A stretch of 64,000 nt of DNA from Quatrionicoccus australiensis (GCF_020510425.1 NZ_JAHBAH010000001.1:2771001-2835000), one strand, 5' to 3'. Counted from the first letter of the stretch, positions 54,633-63,946 are shown. A program made the numbers and translations. The notes: generated by a model from the sequence alone, not told the origin.

Positions 54633-54641
54633 TTCAGGCGG
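54625..54641. repeat. 8-1-8 inverted repeat over the erpA and YkgJ-family stop codons
   Basis: CCGCCTGA (54625-54632), T, TCAGGCGG (54634-54641). Each arm ends in a stop codon. No T-run follows. Confidence 0.6.
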
Positions 54642-54960
54642 CCGGGCCGAGCGGCTCGGCAGAGCAGTCGCAGCCCTTGCCCGCGGCGATCCAGCGGGCG
54701 AGCAGGCGACTGGCCAGAGGTTCGGCTGCCCGCGGCAGCCAGCCCAGATAATTTCCCGGCGCGGTCAGCAGACCGCAATGGTAGCGATTGGCCCCTGTAG
54801 ACCAGCTGAGTGCCGGGCAGGGGCCTTTCTTTTTCCGGAAGCGCAGGCGCGCCGCCGGACAGGTTTCCAGCGCGCAGCAGACGCCGCAACCGTTGCACGG
54901 CTCGCCTTCGGCCGGCTTGGCCGGCGCGGCGTGGTGCAGGCGGATGATTTCCTGCGGCAT
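54634..54960 (-). CDS. YkgJ-family cysteine-cluster protein
   Basis: 108 residues. The N-terminal cluster CNGCGVCC, then ETCPAARL, GPCPAL and YHCGLL give the cysteine pattern of the YkgJ (CxxCxxCC) family, thought to bind zinc or an iron-sulfur cluster. C-terminal cysteines (GCDC) add to it. Function unknown. It follows the M23 peptidase gene on the other side by two bases from the M23 stop. Confidence 0.85.
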   Translation of the reverse strand: MPQEIIRLHHAAPAKPAEGEPCNGCGVCCALETCPAARLRFRKKKGPCPALSWSTGANRYHCGLLTAPGNYLGWLPRAAEPLASRLLARWIAAGKGCDCSAEPLGPAA

Positions 54961-54962
54961 GT

Positions 54963-55778
54963 CTAGGGTTTGCCGAGAAACAGTTCCGGATCGACCGGTG
55001 TGTTGTTGAGAATCACCGCCCAGTGCAGGTGCGGGCCGGTGGCGCGGCCGGTGGCACCGACTGCGCCGAGGATTTCGCCCTTTTTGACCGGTTGACCGCT
55101 ACGCACATCGATGCGCGACAGGTGCATGTAGGCCGTGATCAGGCCCTGGCCGTGGTCGAGGAAAACCGTATTGCCATTGAAGAAATAATTTCCGGTATTG
55201 GCGACGATGCCGTCGTTCGGTGCCGTCACCGGCGCGCCGCTGCCGGCCGCAACATCGAGTCCGGCATGCGGGTTGCGCGGCAGGCCGTTGAAAATGCGGC
55301 GCAGGCCGAAGCGTGACGAGAGGCGGCCGCTGGCCGGCTGGGCGAAGTCGCTGAGCGGCATGGCCGGCGAAAAACTGCGCTTGATGGCCTCGGTCGTCGC
55401 CTGTTCGCGTTCGATGCGGACGAGATCGGCGGCATTCGGCTCAACCTTGCGCTGGTCGCGGATGGTCAGACGCTGTTCCGGGTAATTCTTGAGCTGGATC
55501 GGGACGCTGAGTTTCGTAGCGGTCGACGCCCGCAAAACGACGATTTCCAGTTCGCCTGGCAGCGTGTCGAGCGGAATGCCGAACAGTGCGAACCAGCGAT
55601 TGTTGTCGCGAACGACGGCGAGTGGCTGCTCGCCCCAGCGTGCCGTCGGTGCTGGTGAGCTGGCCGGGCCGAGATCGATGACCGCGACGCCGCCTGGCAC
55701 CGGCGAGTGTCCGGGCAGGGCGAGTGCGGCCGTGCTGCAGCAGACCAGGGCAAGGAAGAGCATCCGGCAGGAATTCAT
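54963..55778 (-). CDS. M23-family peptidoglycan endopeptidase
   Basis: 271 residues from ATG 55778, which overlaps the stop of the thioredoxin-like gene as ATGA. A signal peptide of about 20 residues is followed by an Ig-like region and a C-terminal LytM/M23 domain with the zinc ligands in NPHAGLDVAAGSG and GPHLHWAVI. All LytM ligands (H-x3-D and HxH) are present, so it is likely active rather than an EnvC-type activator. It may cut cross-links during cell growth. One copy of the repeated 12-mer lies at 55516-55527. Confidence 0.92.
   Translation of the reverse strand: MNSCRMLFLALVCCSTAALALPGHSPVPGGVAVIDLGPASSPAPTARWGEQPLAVVRDNNRWFALFGIPLDTLPGELEIVVLRASTATKLSVPIQLKNYPEQRLTIRDQRKVEPNAADLVRIEREQATTEAIKRSFSPAMPLSDFAQPASGRLSSRFGLRRIFNGLPRNPHAGLDVAAGSGAPVTAPNDGIVANTGNYFFNGNTVFLDHGQGLITAYMHLSRIDVRSGQPVKKGEILGAVGATGRATGPHLHWAVILNNTPVDPELFLGKP
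55516..55527 (+). repeat. 12-mer GTAGCGGTCGAC, copy 3 (in the M23 peptidase gene)
   Basis: Exact copy; the gene on the other strand reads Ser-Thr-Ala-Thr codons here. Confidence 0.6.
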
Positions 55779-56302
55779 GAGTTCTCCAGCCCGGCCCACC
55801 ACAAGCGCAGGCGCAGGCCGAGTTCGCTGGTGTAGCCGAGGGTGATGAAACGGATATTGCCGGCCGGGTCGAGCACGATGAAAGCAGGTACGCCGGGCAG
55901 GCCGTACTGCCGCATCAGGGCGCCCGTTGGGTCGGGCAAGGTCGGCCAGGTGTAGCCGCGTTCGGCCATCACTTTGCCGATCTGTGCCGCGTCGCCGGAC
56001 TGGCTGGCAATGCTGAGCAGCGGCCATTGATTGGCGATGGCGCTGACGTTGCCGGCGGTGGTCCGGCACACCGGGCACCAGTCGGCCCAGAAGTAGATCA
56101 GGGCGGCCTCGCCGGGATGTTCGCGGTGCCAGTCGGCGAGTTGAAAAAGGCTGCCGTCGAGGCGTTGACCGCTGAATGCCGGCGCGGCGCCGTGCGGCGT
56201 ATCGCGCGCCTGCCAGAGCTGGATGCCGATGAAAATCGCGGCGAAGAGCAGGCCTTCGAGCAGCCAGTTGCGCCAGCGCGGCGGGGGCTTTTTGTCGCTC
56301 AA
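55775..56302 (-). CDS. membrane-anchored thioredoxin-like disulfide oxidoreductase
   Basis: 175 residues with an N-terminal signal anchor (about 14-30) and a TlpA/ResA-type thioredoxin fold. The redox site is FWADWCPVC near residue 77, and the cis-Pro lies in GLPGVPAFIVLD. It probably reduces or oxidises disulfides in periplasmic partners. Co-expression with the M23 peptidase and the YpfJ-type protein suggests an envelope quality role. Confidence 0.88.
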   Translation of the reverse strand: MSDKKPPPRWRNWLLEGLLFAAIFIGIQLWQARDTPHGAAPAFSGQRLDGSLFQLADWHREHPGEAALIYFWADWCPVCRTTAGNVSAIANQWPLLSIASQSGDAAQIGKVMAERGYTWPTLPDPTGALMRQYGLPGVPAFIVLDPAGNIRFITLGYTSELGLRLRLWWAGLENS

Positions 56303-56308
56303 GCGGGC

Positions 56309-57184
56309 CTAGAGCGGGTTGGCCTTGAAGGTGTTGCACTGGTTCATGTCGCCGCTTTCGAAGCCGCGCCGGAACCAGCGTACGCGCTGCTCCGAGCTGC
56401 CGTGCGTGAAGCTTTCCGGCACGATGCGACCTTGTGCCTGCTGTTGCAGACGGTCGTCGCCGATCGCCGAGGCGGCGGTCAGGGCGGCTTCGAGATCGCC
56501 CGGTTCGAGGACGTTCTTCATGGTATCGGTGCGCTTGCCCCAGACGCCGGCCAGGCAGTCGGCCTGCAGTTCCATGCGTACCGACAGGGCGTTGGCCTCG
56601 ACCTTGCCGGCACGCTGCTGGGCGTTGTGCACCTTGTCGGCAATGCCGAGCAGGTTCTGTACGTGATGCCCGACTTCGTGCGCGACGACATAGGCCTGGG
56701 CGAATTCGCCCGGCGCGTGGAAGCGGGTTTTCAGTTCCTGGTAGAAAGCGAGATCGATATAGACCTTGTGGTCGCCCGGGCAGTAGAACGGCCCCATCGC
56801 GGTCTGGCCGGTACCGCAGGCGGTCGGTGTGGCGCCCGAGAAGAGGACCAGCTTCGGTTGTTCGTACTGGCGGCCGTTGGCGCGGAAAACATCGGTCCAG
56901 GTGTCTTCGGTCGAGGCGAGCACCTTGGAGACGAAGCGTGCCATCTGGTCGTCGGCCGGTGGCCGGTGGGCGGCCGGGGCGCTTTGTTCGATGGCTGGCA
57001 TGCCGCCGCCACTGAGCATGTTGAGCACGGTCATCGGATTGATGCCGAGGAAGTAGCTGGCGACCAGCGCGATGGCGATGCTGCCAAGGCCGAGACGGCC
57101 ACCGCCGAAGCTCAGGCCGCCGCCACCGCCACTGCTGCGGCGGTCTTCGATATTGTCGCTTTCGCGTTGGTCGTCGAGGCGCAT
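56309..57184 (-). CDS. YpfJ-family neutral zinc metallopeptidase
   Basis: 291 residues. A Gly-rich stretch (SSGGGGGLSFGGGRLG), a membrane helix (about 31-57) and a zinc-peptidase domain with AYVVAHEVGHHVQNLLG (HExxH) identify the YpfJ family. The ending GFESGDMNQCNTF is also typical. Its substrate is unknown. It is followed by the thioredoxin-like gene after six bases. Confidence 0.9.
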   Translation of the reverse strand: MRLDDQRESDNIEDRRSSGGGGGLSFGGGRLGLGSIAIALVASYFLGINPMTVLNMLSGGGMPAIEQSAPAAHRPPADDQMARFVSKVLASTEDTWTDVFRANGRQYEQPKLVLFSGATPTACGTGQTAMGPFYCPGDHKVYIDLAFYQELKTRFHAPGEFAQAYVVAHEVGHHVQNLLGIADKVHNAQQRAGKVEANALSVRMELQADCLAGVWGKRTDTMKNVLEPGDLEAALTAASAIGDDRLQQQAQGRIVPESFTHGSSEQRVRWFRRGFESGDMNQCNTFKANPL

Positions 57185-57193
57185 GTCGGTTCC

Positions 57194-58006
57194 TTAGCGG
57201 TAAAGATTGATCGCGTCGCGGGTTTGTTGCGCGACCTGGCGGGCGGCGGCGGCGAAATTCTCGTCCTTGCCGGCATAGAGAATGGCGCGCGAGGAATTGA
57301 TCATCAGGCCGGTGCCGTTGGCGGTGCGGCCGGCGCGGACGGTGGCTTCGATGTCGCCGCCCTGGGCGCCGATGCCGGGCACGAGCAGCGGCATGTCGCC
57401 GACGATTTCACGGACGCGGGCGATCTCGGCCGGGAAGGTGGCGCCGACGACCAGCGCGCACTGGCCGGTCGTGTCCCAGGTGTGGGAAGTCAGGCGGGCG
57501 ACGCGCTCGTAGAGCTTTTCGCCGCCGACATCGAGGAATTGCAGGTCGGAGCCGCCGGCATTCGAGGTGCGGCAGAGCAGGATGACGCCCTTTTTCTGGT
57601 AAGCCAGGTAGGGATCAACGGAATCGCGGCCCATGTAGGGGTTGACCGTCACGGCATCGGCCTGGAAGCGCTCGAAGGCTTCAATGGCGTATTGCTCGGC
57701 GGTCGAACCGATGTCGCCGCGCTTGGCGTCGAGAATGACCGGGATGCCGGGGTGCTTGGCGTGGATGTGGGCGATCAGCGCTTCGAGCTGGTCTTCGGCG
57801 CGGTGCGCGGCGAAGTAGGCGATCTGCGGCTTGAAGGCGCAGACCAGATCGGCGGTGGCATCGACGATGTCGGCGCAGAAGGCGAAGATCGCATCGTCAC
57901 GGCCGTGCAGGTGGATAGGGAACTTGGCCGGATCGGGGTCGAGGCCGACGCAGAGCAGGGAGTTGTTCTTTTGCCAGGCGGCGGCAAGCATCTGGATGAA
58001 GGTCAT
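57194..58006 (-). CDS. pyrF: orotidine-5'-phosphate decarboxylase
   Basis: 270 residues from ATG 58006, overlapping the methyltransferase stop as ATGA. It belongs to the longer PyrF subfamily: [27 protein letters not shown], the catalytic [13 protein letters not shown] (Lys and Asp tetrad), and [10 protein letters not shown]. It produces UMP in pyrimidine synthesis. Confidence 0.96.
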   Translation of the reverse strand: MTFIQMLAAAWQKNNSLLCVGLDPDPAKFPIHLHGRDDAIFAFCADIVDATADLVCAFKPQIAYFAAHRAEDQLEALIAHIHAKHPGIPVILDAKRGDIGSTAEQYAIEAFERFQADAVTVNPYMGRDSVDPYLAYQKKGVILLCRTSNAGGSDLQFLDVGGEKLYERVARLTSHTWDTTGQCALVVGATFPAEIARVREIVGDMPLLVPGIGAQGGDIEATVRAGRTANGTGLMINSSRAILYAGKDENFAAAARQVAQQTRDAINLYR

Positions 58007-59184
58007 GGGGCGTCCTTGGGCTTTGCAGACGGGAGGTAACGGGAGAATTTTTCCGGCAGCAGGCAGTTCTGCAGGCTGCGCTGGGTGAAGATGAAGCGGC
58101 CGTCGCAGACGAAACCGAGCTGCTGCCAGTCCACTTCCTTGTTGAGCATCATCGTGCATTCGATCAGGTCGCGCCGGCTGATCCGCTGGTTTTTCGGAAA
58201 CAGGGCGAGAATGGAACCGTCGAAGCTGTTGCAGTCGTGCAGGAAGAAGGGTTCGGGCTTGCGCGTGCGGCCATTGACGTAGATGCGCGGGTGCTCGCTG
58301 ATCGGGAAGGCGCGGCCCCACTGCCACCAGTTGCTTTCGTCGAAAACCTTGACGCGGCGGGCGAGCAGTTCTTCCTTGTGCTTGTCGAGATGCGGATGCT
58401 TGATGCCGTAGAGCATGCGGCGGGTGGCGCCGGTTTCGACGGTCTTCGAATAAACGAATTCCATGTTGCCCTTGGCGTGCGTGTAGATCTGGTCGGCCCC
58501 GGAGACGGCGCCGACCTTGACCGCGAAGACGTCGGCAAAGCGCACGCTGTGGTCGTCGCGCAGGAACATCAGCTGGCCGTCGGCCTCGACGCAGCGGCGG
58601 CCGTCGTCCATGCGCCGGTCCATGCGGCCCTTCTCGAAGCGGAAGATGGCGCAGTTCGGGGTGTGTTCGTCGAAGACGCGGACGTCGCCGGTCTCATAGA
58701 AATGCGTGATGCTGCCCTGCGCGTACAGCCAGGCGTTGAGCTTCTTGGCGGCGGTCAGCTTGATGAACTCGCGCGGCACGATGAAGACCAGTTCGCCGCC
58801 CGGCTTCAGGTGGCGGATGCATTTTTCGATAAAGAACAGGAAGAGGTTGCTGCGTCCGTCAAACAGTTCGGATTTGAGCTTTTTCTTGGTGTCGACCGCT
58901 ACGTCCTGATAGCGGACATAGGGCGGGTTGCCGACGATGCTGTCGAACAGCTCGTTCTGCGGGTAGTCGAAGAAATCGCAGACACGGGCGCCGGGCGGCG
59001 CGACGCGCGCATCGACCTCGATGCCGACGCAATCGGCCTGGCGCGCCTGCAATTCCTTGAAGAAAGCGCCGTCGCCGGCCGAGGGCTCGAGCATGCGGCC
59101 CCGATTGCGGCAGAGGTCGAGCATGAAATCCACGACCTTGGGCGGTGTGAATACCTGGCCGAGCTGGGCGACGTCGCGGCTCAT
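58003..59184 (-). CDS. orphan N6-adenine DNA methyltransferase (Eco57I/TaqI-like)
   Basis: 393 residues from ATG 59184, which overlaps the small upstream gene as ATGA. The SAM-binding motif is [12 protein letters not shown] and the catalytic motif [11 protein letters not shown], as in gamma-class amino-methyltransferases with a C-terminal recognition region (about residues 230-393). No nuclease domain is fused and no endonuclease gene is adjacent. It stands in an otherwise housekeeping operon (glnS, small protein, methyltransferase, pyrF). It may set an epigenetic mark. One copy of the 12-mer is at 58891-58902. Confidence 0.88.
   Translation of the reverse strand: MSRDVAQLGQVFTPPKVVDFMLDLCRNRGRMLEPSAGDGAFFKELQARQADCVGIEVDARVAPPGARVCDFFDYPQNELFDSIVGNPPYVRYQDVAVDTKKKLKSELFDGRSNLFLFFIEKCIRHLKPGGELVFIVPREFIKLTAAKKLNAWLYAQGSITHFYETGDVRVFDEHTPNCAIFRFEKGRMDRRMDDGRRCVEADGQLMFLRDDHSVRFADVFAVKVGAVSGADQIYTHAKGNMEFVYSKTVETGATRRMLYGIKHPHLDKHKEELLARRVKVFDESNWWQWGRAFPISEHPRIYVNGRTRKPEPFFLHDCNSFDGSILALFPKNQRISRRDLIECTMMLNKEVDWQQLGFVCDGRFIFTQRSLQNCLLPEKFSRYLPSAKPKDAP
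58891..58902 (-). repeat. 12-mer GTAGCGGTCGAC, copy 4 (in the methyltransferase gene)
   Basis: Exact copy on the minus strand; read as Val-Ala-Val-Asp codons of the methyltransferase gene. Confidence 0.6.
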
Positions 59185-59387
59185 TCCGTCTTGTTGTCCG
59201 GCGTGGCGGGCGGGCAGGCGTCGGCTTGCCGCGCCTTCTTTTCCCAGTAGCGGGTGTTCTTGCTCTCGTCGGCGAAGCGGAAGCGGCCGTAAAGCTCGCA
59301 ACCCTTCATGCCCGGATCGCACGGCAGGTTGTTGATCTTCGTGCAGCGATCAGCCACCTCGTGCGGACACCCCCAGCCGCCGGCCAT
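59181..59387 (-). CDS. small four-cysteine protein between glnS and the methyltransferase
   Basis: A 68-residue protein. Cysteines at 7, 15, 23 and 30 (WGCPHE, DRCTKI, LPCDPG, KGCELY) could bind zinc. It starts three bases after the glnS stop and overlaps the methyltransferase start, so it is translated with both. I recognise the type as a conserved hypothetical of betaproteobacteria but not its function. Confidence 0.7.
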   Translation of the reverse strand: MAGGWGCPHEVADRCTKINNLPCDPGMKGCELYGRFRFADESKNTRYWEKKARQADACPPATPDNKTE

Positions 59388-59390
59388 GCC

Positions 59391-61196
59391 TTAGCCCGCC
59401 TTGCCCCAGGAGTCCTTGAGCGTGACGGCGCGGTTGAAGACCGGCTGGCCGTCTCTGGAGTCCACGCGGTCGGCGACGAAGTAGCCGTGTCGCTCGAACT
59501 GAAAGCGTTCTTCCGGCTTGGCATCGCGCAGGCTGGGTTCGAGCTGGGCGGTGATGGTCTGGCGCGAAGCGGGATTGAGGTCGCTGAGGAAGTCGCGTTC
59601 CAGGTCCGGGGCATCGCCTTCGCGGCGGGCGCCGGGGGCGGGCACGGTGAACAGGCGCTCGAACAGGCGAATCTCGGCGGCGTAGGACTGGACAGCCGAC
59701 ACCCAGTGCAGGTTGCCCTTGACCTTGACGCTGTCGGCACCCGGCGTGCCGGACTTGGTTTCGGGCAAATAATTGCAGTGGACCGCCACGACCTTGCCGT
59801 TTTCATCCTTGTCGCAACCGGTGCATTCGACGACGTAACCGTAGCGCAGGCGCGCCATGTTGCCCGGGAAGAGGCGGCGGAAACCCTTGCTCGGGACTTC
59901 CATGAAGTCCTCGCCCTCGATCCACAGCTCGCGGCTGAACGGAATCGAACGCTGGCCGAGCTCCGGGTGCAGCGGGTGGTTCGGCGCGAAGCATTCCTCG
60001 ACCTGGCCTTCCGGGTAGTTGTCGATGATCAGCTTGACCGGGTCGAGCACGGCGATGCGGCGCTGGTCGGACTCGTTCATCACTTCGCGCATCGCATCTT
60101 CGAACAGCACGTAGTCGATCAGCGAGTCGTTTTTCGAGACGCCGATGCGCTCGGCGAACAGGCGGAAACCTTCGGCCGAGTAGCCGCGCCGGCGGGCGCC
60201 GACCAGGGTCGGCATGCGCGGGTCGTCCCAGCCGGAAACATGCTTCTCTTCAACGAGCTGGATCAGCTTGCGCTTGGAGAGCACGACATAGGTCAGGTTG
60301 AGGCGCGAGAACTCGATCTGCTGCGGAAGCGGCCGTTGCAGCAAGCCGGCTTCGGCGAGGCGTTCGAGCAGCCAGTCGTAGAATGGGCGCTGGTCTTCGA
60401 ATTCCAGCGTGCAGATCGAATGCGTGATGTTTTCCAGCGCATCCTCGATCGGGTGCGCGAAGGTATACATCGGGTAGACGCAGTACTTGTCGCCGGTATT
60501 GTGGTGCGTCGCGTGGCGGATGCGGTAGATGGCCGGATCGCGCAGGTTGATGTTGGGCGAGGCCATGTCGATTTTGGCACGCAGGATGTGTTGACCGTCG
60601 GCGAATTCGCCGGCCTGCATGCGCTTGAACAGATCGATGTTCTCGGCGACGCTGCGGTCGCGGAACGGCGAATTCTTGCCGGGCTGGGTCAGCGTGCCGC
60701 GATTGGCGCGCATTTCGTCGGCCGACTGGCTGTCGACGTAGGCGTGGCCAGCGGCGATCAAGGCCTCGGCCGATTGCAGCATCCAGTCGAAATAATTCGA
60801 GGCGTAGTAGAGGTTGGTCTCGCCGTCCTTCGCCCACGAGCAACCCAGCCACTTGACCGCATCGATGATGGAATCGACGTATTCCTGGTCTTCCTTCTCC
60901 GGATTGGTGTCGTCAAAGCGCAGGTGGCAGCGGCCGCCGTATTGCTCGGCGAGGCCGAAGTTGAGCAGGATGGACTTGGCGTGGCCGAAGTGCAGGTAGC
61001 CGTTCGGCTCGGGCGGGAAACGGGTGCGCAGTTTGGCGCTGTCGAGCGGGGCGGCGGCATGGTCGGCAGCGGTGCCGGGCTGACCGGCCCAGTGGCGTTG
61101 CGCGTGTTTGCCGGCAGCGAGGTCGGCCTCGACGATGTTCTTGATGAAATTGGCGGCGGGAGCCGGGGTGTTGGCGGGCTGATTCGGGCTGCTCAC
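59391..61196 (-). CDS. glnS: glutaminyl-tRNA synthetase
   Basis: A 601-residue class I synthetase. The HIGH-type motif is PNGYLHFGHAKS near residue 80 and the KMSKS-type motif is VVLSKRKL; the beta-barrel anticodon domain follows (SFSRELWIEGEDFMEVPSKGF). The N-terminus is extended by about 55 residues. It directly charges tRNA-Gln. Confidence 0.96.
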   Translation of the reverse strand: MSSPNQPANTPAPAANFIKNIVEADLAAGKHAQRHWAGQPGTAADHAAAPLDSAKLRTRFPPEPNGYLHFGHAKSILLNFGLAEQYGGRCHLRFDDTNPEKEDQEYVDSIIDAVKWLGCSWAKDGETNLYYASNYFDWMLQSAEALIAAGHAYVDSQSADEMRANRGTLTQPGKNSPFRDRSVAENIDLFKRMQAGEFADGQHILRAKIDMASPNINLRDPAIYRIRHATHHNTGDKYCVYPMYTFAHPIEDALENITHSICTLEFEDQRPFYDWLLERLAEAGLLQRPLPQQIEFSRLNLTYVVLSKRKLIQLVEEKHVSGWDDPRMPTLVGARRRGYSAEGFRLFAERIGVSKNDSLIDYVLFEDAMREVMNESDQRRIAVLDPVKLIIDNYPEGQVEECFAPNHPLHPELGQRSIPFSRELWIEGEDFMEVPSKGFRRLFPGNMARLRYGYVVECTGCDKDENGKVVAVHCNYLPETKSGTPGADSVKVKGNLHWVSAVQSYAAEIRLFERLFTVPAPGARREGDAPDLERDFLSDLNPASRQTITAQLEPSLRDAKPEERFQFERHGYFVADRVDSRDGQPVFNRAVTLKDSWGKAG

Positions 61197-61253
61197 GGGA
61201 AAACCTCTGATTTCAATCCCGCTATTTTAACCGGCAGAGGCCGCCTGACCGCG

Positions 61254-61279
61254 AAAAAAAGCCCCGCCGCAGCGGGGCT
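61254..61279 (-). terminator. Rho-independent terminator of the chemoreceptor gene
   Basis: On the minus strand AGCCCCGC and GCGGGGCT form an 8-bp stem (loop TGCG) followed by seven T. It lies 10 bases after the chemoreceptor stop. Confidence 0.85.
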
Positions 61280-61289
61280 GGTGCCATTT

Positions 61290-62918
61290 TCAGATCCGGA
61301 AGCGTGCCGTGGCCGTTTGCAGGGCCTGTGCCGTCCCGAGCAGGGCTTGTGCGGCCTGGGCCGTGATACCCATGCTCTCGCCGGTGTGTTCGACCTGGTT
61401 GGCGATGCGCTCAACCTGCTGCGCCAGTGCCGTACTCGCCTCGCTCTGTTCGCGGGTCGAGGCGGCGACGTCGCGGACCAGGCCTTGTGCGGAACGCGAG
61501 CCCTCGGCGATGCGCTGTAGCAGGTCGGTGGTTTCGCAGGCGGTGGCGCGTGCCTTGTCGGCTTCCGGCAGGGCGGCATCCATGATTTTCGCGGTGTTGA
61601 TCGTCTCGCTCTGGATTCGGTCCACGACGCCCGAGATTTCGACGGTCGCCTTTTCGGTCCGTTCGGCAAGGACGCGCACTTCGTCGGCAACTACCGCGAA
61701 GCCGCGGCCCTGTTCGCCGGCGCGGGCCGCTTCGATCGCCGCATTGAGGGCAAGCAGGTTGGTCTGGCCGGCAATGTCCTTGATCACCGAGGCGATGCGG
61801 GCGACTTCCTGGGTGTTGGCAGAAAGCGTGCGCACCTGTTGGGCGGCGCTGGCGACCGTGCCCGACATCGTTGCGATGTCGTCGGCGACGGTCTTGACGC
61901 TGGCTTCGCCCTGGACGGCGAGGCTGGCGGCGTTGCTGGCGTAGCGGTCGGTTTCGTCGGCGTTCTCGGAGACGTGGGTGATCGATACGGTCAGTTCTTC
62001 CATGGCGGCAGCCATCGCCTGGGTAGCCTCGGTTTCCGCCTCGGCGGCGAGTGCGACTTCGCTCGAGGTATCGGCAATTTGCCGGGCCGAACTGGCGACC
62101 TGGCTGGCGCCCAGCGCAATTTCGCCCATCATGGCACGCAACGCGCCGACCAGATTGCCCAGTTCGCCAAGCAGGCTGTCGCGCGGCGGCGATCCCAGGG
62201 AAACCGTCAGGTCGCCATTGGCGACCTTGCCCATCGCGGCAAGGGCATCGGCCGGCTCGCCGCCGATCTGGGCGAGGATCTGGCGGGCGATCCACCAGGC
62301 CACGGCACCGACGCTGAGCAGAATGAGTGCGATGACCAGGGCGGCGTTACGCACCTGCTGGTAGAACAGGGCATCGAGGTCGTCAATGTAGAGACCGGTG
62401 CCGATGATCCAGTCCCAGGGCTCGAAATGCGCAGTGTGCTGCAGTTTCGGAATCAGGATTTCGCTGCCGGGCTTGGCGGTTTGGGTTTCGGTGAACTCGC
62501 TCTTGTCGAGCGCCGTCTGGATCAGAGAGCGGACGATGTAGGCGCCGCTTTTGTCCTGGCGATCCCAGTGCGATTTGCCGACGTACTCGGGGCGGATGGG
62601 GTGCATGACGCCCATGCCCTTGCTGTCGTAGACGTAGAAATATTCGTTGCCGAGGTAGCGCATGCTGCGCAGGACGTCCTTGGCCAGCTTCTGGGCCTGT
62701 TCGCGGTTCAGTTCGCCGCGGCTTTCCTGGGTCTGGATGTCCTTGACCACGGTCATCGCGATGTCGACAGTGGCTTTCAGGGTGGCTTTGCGGTCTTCCA
62801 GCAATTGACCGCGCAGATGGATGATTTCGAAGGCGCCGAGCGCTAGCAGTCCGATCAGTGCGACGATGACCGACAAGGTCAAGCGCCCCTTCAGACTGTT
62901 GATGTCGAACAGTTTCAT
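61290..62918 (-). CDS. methyl-accepting chemotaxis protein with Cache sensor
   Basis: 542 residues: transmembrane helix 1 (about 13-33), a single-Cache periplasmic sensor (sCache_2 type: [20 protein letters not shown], then [19 protein letters not shown]), helix 2 (about 188-210), a short HAMP-like linker and the cytoplasmic signalling domain with the hairpin tip [25 protein letters not shown]. No CheR-binding pentapeptide is seen at the C-terminus. Cache_2 receptors often sense carboxylic acids; the ligand here is unknown. A strong GGAGGT ribosome site precedes the ATG, and a perfect 13-bp inverted repeat lies just upstream. Confidence 0.94.
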   Translation of the reverse strand: MKLFDINSLKGRLTLSVIVALIGLLALGAFEIIHLRGQLLEDRKATLKATVDIAMTVVKDIQTQESRGELNREQAQKLAKDVLRSMRYLGNEYFYVYDSKGMGVMHPIRPEYVGKSHWDRQDKSGAYIVRSLIQTALDKSEFTETQTAKPGSEILIPKLQHTAHFEPWDWIIGTGLYIDDLDALFYQQVRNAALVIALILLSVGAVAWWIARQILAQIGGEPADALAAMGKVANGDLTVSLGSPPRDSLLGELGNLVGALRAMMGEIALGASQVASSARQIADTSSEVALAAEAETEATQAMAAAMEELTVSITHVSENADETDRYASNAASLAVQGEASVKTVADDIATMSGTVASAAQQVRTLSANTQEVARIASVIKDIAGQTNLLALNAAIEAARAGEQGRGFAVVADEVRVLAERTEKATVEISGVVDRIQSETINTAKIMDAALPEADKARATACETTDLLQRIAEGSRSAQGLVRDVAASTREQSEASTALAQQVERIANQVEHTGESMGITAQAAQALLGTAQALQTATARFRI

Positions 62919-62935
62919 GTCACCTCCATTATTGG

Positions 62936-62965
62936 CATGAGGCTCACCAACCGGTGAGCCTCATG
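62936..62965. repeat. perfect 13-bp inverted repeat upstream of the chemoreceptor gene
   Basis: CATGAGGCTCACC (62936-62948), loop AACC, GGTGAGCCTCATG (62953-62965). It lies 17 bases before the ATG in the 5' leader or promoter. No T-run follows on either strand, so a terminator is unlikely; an operator or a leader hairpin fits better. Confidence 0.6.
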
Positions 62966-63123
62966 CCGTATTTGTTATGTATCTGAGGCGCAGAGTAATC
63001 TGGCCCCGGGGGCTTGTCCAGCGTCGGAAAATACCAGGTTGCCAGTAGCTGCGTTCTCGGATTGCGCGTATTAGCCTATGGCGACTGCGCTGTATTCCAG
63101 TTTGAGCATTCAGCCGGGCAATA

Positions 63124-63141
63124 CTGCAATCAAACTGCAAT
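63124..63141 (+). promoter_or_regulatory. 11-base-period direct repeat, PHO-box-like
   Basis: CTGCAAT (63124-63130), CAAA, CTGCAAT (63135-63141), then AAAAA. The 11-base period and A-rich spacer are those of a PhoB box, though the heptamer differs from CTGTCAT/CTGTAAT. It lies 50 bases before the lipoprotein gene. Confidence 0.3.
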
Positions 63142-63190
63142 AAAAACTTAAGAGAATGGCCGTTCCGAATTCATTCCAATGGAGATCCTC

Positions 63191-63460
63191 ATGCGTTCCT
63201 TCTTTCTTGTCGGCCTTTCCGCCCTGACCCTTGCCGCCTGTGCCAGCTCGACGCCGGCTCCGGAAAAAACGGCTGCCCCGGCACCGACTGTTGCTGCCGC
63301 TCCTGCTCCGGCCAAGCCGGCGCCGCAGTGTTACTCCGGCGATCACGGCAAGTTCTTCGATGTCGGTTCGCGTACCTCGATTTCCGGGGTCGATGTCGTT
63401 TGTCAGCCGACCAGCGATGGCAAGGGCGCGCAGTGGATGGGCGCCAAGAGCAAGCGCTAA
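63191..63460 (+). CDS. small Ala/Pro-rich lipoprotein
   Basis: 89 residues from ATG 63191 (GGAGAT at a good distance). The lipobox LTLAAC gives a lipidated Cys21 or so, followed by an Ala/Pro spacer and a compact domain with two Cys (PQCYSGD, DVVCQP) that can form a disulfide. I recognise no family. A strong terminator follows. Confidence 0.78.
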   Translation: MRSFFLVGLSALTLAACASSTPAPEKTAAPAPTVAAAPAPAKPAPQCYSGDHGKFFDVGSRTSISGVDVVCQPTSDGKGAQWMGAKSKR

Positions 63461-63479
63461 GCTGCTCTTGCGGTTCAAG

Positions 63480-63503
63480 GGCCACCTTTGCGGTGGCCTT
63501 TTT
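63480..63503 (+). terminator. Rho-independent terminator after the lipoprotein gene
   Basis: GGCCACC (63480-63486) pairs with GGTGGCC (63492-63498), followed by TTTTT. Confidence 0.85.
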
Positions 63504-63508
63504 GTTTT

Positions 63509-63946
63509 TCAGCGCGCCGCTTTGAGCAGTAGCAGGCAGGCGCGCGAGGCGGCCAGGTCGAGCGCACTGAAATCGTCGAAATTCTTCAAGGCCGGATTGG
63601 CGCCCTTGTCGAGCAGCAGTTTGACGAGATCGGGCTTGCTGTTCGAGGCGACGTACATCAGGCAAGTTGCACCGTTGCCGTTCTGGTTGTCGATATCGAC
63701 GCCAGCCGCGAGCAGGCGTTCGATCAGGGCATGGTCGCCGTGGTAGCAGGCCAGCCAGAGGGCGTTGCAACCATCTGCGTTGCGCGCATTGAGCTCGGCG
63801 CCCAGCACGAGCAACTGTTCGACGATGTCCAGGCGGCCGAGTTTGGCGGCGCGCATCAAGGGCGTGAAGCGGCCGTCGGCCGATGCGGCATTGATGTCGC
63901 CGGCAAAGCCGTGCTCGGCGAGAAAGGCGCTCAGTTCGGGCGTCAT
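63509..63946 (-). CDS. ankyrin-repeat protein
   Basis: A 145-residue protein with four ankyrin repeats (FTPLMRAAKLGRLDIVEQLL, NALWLACYHGDHALIERLL, TCLMYVASNSKPDLVKLLL, SALDLAAS). No signal peptide is evident, so it is probably cytoplasmic and binds a protein partner. Its ATG overlaps the stop of an upstream gene as ATGA, so it belongs to an operon that continues past the window. Confidence 0.9.
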   Translation of the reverse strand: MTPELSAFLAEHGFAGDINAASADGRFTPLMRAAKLGRLDIVEQLLVLGAELNARNADGCNALWLACYHGDHALIERLLAAGVDIDNQNGNGATCLMYVASNSKPDLVKLLLDKGANPALKNFDDFSALDLAASRACLLLLKAAR

